From: Bacillota bacterium | GTDB lineage: Bacteria; Bacillota; Clostridia; Christensenellales; Borkfalkiaceae | DNA: 7,767 nucleotides | NCBI GenBank assembly: GCA_003343765.1 | Contig: QAKO01000102.1 | Location: forward strand, 1 to 7,767 | Reading direction: 5' to 3' | Position numbers and translations under genes: made by a program | Part shown: positions 6,447 to 7,767 of the stretch, in pieces | Layout: every line of letters starts with the position of its first letter | Numbering within the stretch: the first letter of the stretch is position 1 | Notes under the pieces: generated by a model | What the model was told of the DNA's origin: nothing | Database searches by the model: none | The model's input: the letters and a program-made list of their open reading frames with translations, nothing else

Positions 6447-6927
6447 ATGCACAATGGAAAAGATATATATGGAATACAGCAGCAAAGTGCTGCGTTACGT
6501 GCGTTCAAAGATATCCAATCCACAGGATGCGGAAGATGTTTGTTCCTCGGTGTTTTTGAAAGTACAGCGAGGGCTGCCGGAATACGACAAGTCGAGATCG
6601 TCGCTTTCAACATGGATCTATTCGATCGCGCACAATGCGGTTATCGATTTTTACAGGCGTTCGCATAAAAACGTACAGCTGGATGAGGAAATTGCCTGCA
6701 CGGAGGACGGATTTGAAGATATATACAACGACGAAGCTCTGAACGCACTCGCCGCTGCGCTGGAAAGTCTGTCCCCGCGTGAAAGCGATATCATTGTTCT
6801 GCATTATTATTCGGGGAAATCACTGAAAGAGATTGCGGCTCTGATGGATATGTCCTATTCAAACATAAAAGTGGTGCATAAAAAGGTGATTTCCCGCCTG
6901 AAAAAACAGTTGCAATTTAAAATATAA
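6433..6927 (+). CDS. ECF-type RNA polymerase sigma factor
   Basis: A 164-residue sigma-70 family protein containing only regions 2 and 4, the ECF layout. Region 2 spans about 10-77, with DAEDV at 32-36 and the WIYSIAHNAVIDFYRR helix at 61-76 (core polymerase binding, -10 recognition). Region 4 spans about 113-157, starting LSPRESDIIVLHYYSG and followed by a helix-turn-helix with EIAALMDMSYSNIKVVHKKV that would read the -35 box. The start at 6433 overlaps the previous gene by 14 nt; an in-frame ATG at 6454 is an alternative with a weaker ribosome-binding site. Placement at the end of the RiPP operon suggests control of peptide production, perhaps by autoregulation, but no target promoter is evident. 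No intact anti-sigma gene follows; the next start codon leads into a broken frame. Confidence 0.9.
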   Translation: METSECTMEKIYMEYSSKVLRYVRSKISNPQDAEDVCSSVFLKVQRGLPEYDKSRSSLSTWIYSIAHNAVIDFYRRSHKNVQLDEEIACTEDGFEDIYNDEALNALAAALESLSPRESDIIVLHYYSGKSLKEIAALMDMSYSNIKVVHKKVISRLKKQLQFKI

Positions 6928-6931
6928 GGGG
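6926..6931 (+). promoter_or_regulatory. Ribosome-binding site of a broken gene behind the sigma factor
   Basis: AAGGGG overlaps the sigma factor stop codon and lies 7 nt before the ATG at 6939. It implies that a gene was once translationally coupled to the sigma factor, although the frame now closes after seven codons. Confidence 0.5.
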
Positions 6932-6938
6932 CGTTATA

Positions 6939-7325
6939 ATGAAAAAACCTGCGGTTTGTTGATGACTTTATGTATTTTTGTGGATAAAGTCGCGTTGGCG
7001 ATTGCATTCGGAACAAGTTACGGTTTTTATAAGGCACAGTCCACGCTGGATTTTGATGTGATTAAAAACTGTGCGGCTGCCACGGGGCTGCCGCTCGTCA
7101 TGCATGGGGGGCAGCGGTGTGGATGAAGTAGGGTTCCGCAAAGCTATTTCCTGCGTAATACGCAAGATCAATTATTATTTCTATATGTTTAAAGCGGGAT
7201 ATGAGGCAGCAGCAAAGGAAATTGTTTTGGGTAAAACAAAGTATTTGCACGATGTCGAATATGCCGCTATGCAGGCGATGAAAGAAGACGTAAAAAAAGC
7301 GATCCGCATTTTCTCAAACCGCTGA
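6939..7325 (+). pseudogene. Composite remnant: truncated start fused to C-terminal part of a class II (ketose-bisphosphate) aldolase
   Basis: From ATG 6939 the frame reads MKKPAVC and stops at 6960. One extra base in the A6 tract (6942-6947) would instead give MKKTCGLLMTLCIFV, a signal-peptide or membrane-anchor-like start, continuing into the aldolase frame (open from 6962 to the stop at 7124). That frame reads VALAIAFGTSYGFYKAQSTLDFD and then LPLVMHGG. At the G6 tract 7106-7111 one base too many breaks it; homology resumes one frame over as GSGVDEVGFRKAI, RKINYYFYM and MKEDVKKAIRIF, ending at TGA 7323-7325. Class II fructose/tagatose-bisphosphate aldolases are about 280-300 residues, so roughly the first half is missing. 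The family's metal-ligand His in GT-A/V-HG is Tyr here (GTSYG), while the His of HGGSG is kept. Not expected to be an active enzyme. Sequencing error at either homopolymer is possible, but would not restore the missing N-terminal half. Confidence 0.8.
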
Positions 7326-7388
7326 ATATGTGAATAGAATCACAGATAATGATGTTTTCTGGTCAGAACATTCAGTTTTTTGTAAGAG

Positions 7389-7423
7389 AAAGCCGGGACA
7401 GCATGTTTTGCTGTCCCGGCTTT
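7389..7423 (+). terminator. Strong hairpin, probable rho-independent terminator
   Basis: AAAGCCGGGACAGC (7389-7402) pairs perfectly with GCTGTCCCGGCTTT (7410-7423) around a 7-nt loop, giving a 14-bp GC-rich stem. The T-run after it is short (the TTT ending the stem, then AAAT), so termination may be partial. It probably ends transcription of the RiPP operon and its remnant and isolates the downstream glycosidase gene. Because the stem begins with AAA it might also act on transcripts from the other strand. Confidence 0.65.
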
Positions 7424-7555
7424 AAATCATTGCGTTGAGCAAGGGAGACTTAAATGTGAAATCTTCTGCCGTAATGGATAATTAAAAGATATTTCGAGTA
7501 GTTTTTTTGAAAATCAAAATAACGCAATTTTATATCACAAAAAAACAAGCAAAAA

Positions 7556-7564
7556 TGTTATAAA
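7556..7564 (+). promoter_or_regulatory. Possible extended -10 promoter element for the glycosidase gene
   Basis: TGTTATAAA fits the extended -10 form (TG, one base, TATAAA) and lies in an AT-rich stretch about 38 nt before the GTG start at 7602. No clear -35 box is seen, which extended -10 promoters can tolerate. Another AT-rich option is TTGAAA at 7507-7512 with TTATAT at 7530-7535, a 17-nt spacing. Confidence 0.3.
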
Positions 7565-7589
7565 TAGTGTATATTTATAGAAAAAGAAT

Positions 7590-7594
7590 GGAGG
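7590..7594 (+). promoter_or_regulatory. Ribosome-binding site deciding the GTG start
   Basis: GGAGG lies 7 nt before GTG 7602. The ATG at 7588 and the GTG at 7594 in the adjacent frame run into TGA within a few codons, so GTG 7602 is the start. Confidence 0.7.
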
Positions 7595-7601
7595 TGCGGC
7601 C

Positions 7602-7767
7602 GTGAGCTGTAATAAACTGTTTTCGAGATTGCCGGCAGGGTGGCATAGGAATATGTGGAGAGAGGGCTTTGTTTCGGGAAACGGGCGCAGCGGCATCAAT
7701 GTTTTAGGGGCGATCCGAAATGAAACGGTGATACTGAATCGTGGAGATCTCTGGTATGGTCTTGTCA
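7602..7767 (+). CDS. Glycoside hydrolase, GH95-like N-terminus (3' end outside window)
   Basis: 55 complete codons are visible from GTG 7602 to the window edge. After a short start (MSCNKLFSRLPAG) comes WREGFVSGNGRSGINVLGA, then TVILNRGDLWYG. This matches the opening of the N-terminal beta-domain of GH95-type alpha-L-fucosidases and relatives, whose usual form is W.EALPLGNGRLG..V.G followed by LNEDTLWSG. The visible Asp of GDLW lies where the family has Asp/Glu of the LNEDTLW motif. No signal peptide is present, so a cytoplasmic enzyme is likely. Such enzymes remove fucose, galactose or arabinose from plant or host glycans; the catalytic region lies outside the window, so substrate cannot be given. 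It is separated from the RiPP locus by a hairpin and an AT-rich region and is probably functionally unrelated. Confidence 0.65.
   Translation, partial: MSCNKLFSRLPAGWHRNMWREGFVSGNGRSGINVLGAIRNETVILNRGDLWYGLV

Noticed and set aside
7106..7111. Programmed ribosomal frameshift in the aldolase
   Set aside because: The gene also lacks its N-terminal half and a metal-ligand His, so decay is the simpler explanation.
1..7767. CRISPR arrays, tRNA or rRNA genes, insertion sequences or transposase remnants
   Set aside because: None seen; the only repeats are the precursor leaders and their short flanking element.

Overview
The window looks like part of a Clostridia-type (low-to-moderate GC, Gram-positive, probably gut) genome. 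The grounds are purine-rich ribosome-binding sites before nearly every gene, tightly packed same-strand genes, Nif11-type peptide leaders of the kind common in gut Clostridia, and the start of a GH95-like glycosidase. The exact taxon cannot be read from the sequence. All supported genes are on the + strand.

Positions 1-6927 form one compact RiPP (ribosomally synthesised, post-translationally modified peptide) locus. First come two adjacent ABC exporter genes: the 3' end of one (1-672), probably the peptidase-bearing partner, and a complete one with a non-peptidase N-terminal domain (682-2892). Four tandem precursor genes follow (3038-3469, 3548-3949, 3989-4321, 4367-4747). They share an almost invariant Nif11-type leader of about 60 residues ending in Gly-Gly-Gly, followed by cysteine-rich cores of 51-82 residues. 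Next are a radical SAM/SPASM maturase (4849-6240), a 65-residue protein whose tail resembles the end of the precursor leaders (6249-6446), and an overlapping ECF-type sigma factor (6433-6927).

The inferred flow is: the sigma factor (targets unknown) controls expression; the radical SAM enzyme modifies the cores while they are attached to the leader; the exporter pair cleaves after the glycine motif and secretes the products. No second tailoring enzyme is visible, although one could lie upstream of base 1.

Positions 6939-7325 are a degraded region. A good ribosome-binding site and ATG sit directly behind the sigma gene, where an anti-sigma or membrane protein might be expected, but the frame closes after seven codons. 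The sequence then runs into the C-terminal part of a class II (ketose-bisphosphate) aldolase with its own frameshift at a G6 tract and a Tyr where a metal-binding His is expected. A strong hairpin (7389-7423) closes this unit. An AT-rich leader region then precedes the first 55 codons of a GH95-like glycoside hydrolase (7602 to the window end), which belongs to a different transcription unit.

The most interesting points are the one-leader/many-cores precursor array with paired CxxC motifs, the leader-mimicking small protein coupled to the sigma factor, and the broken gene behind the sigma factor.
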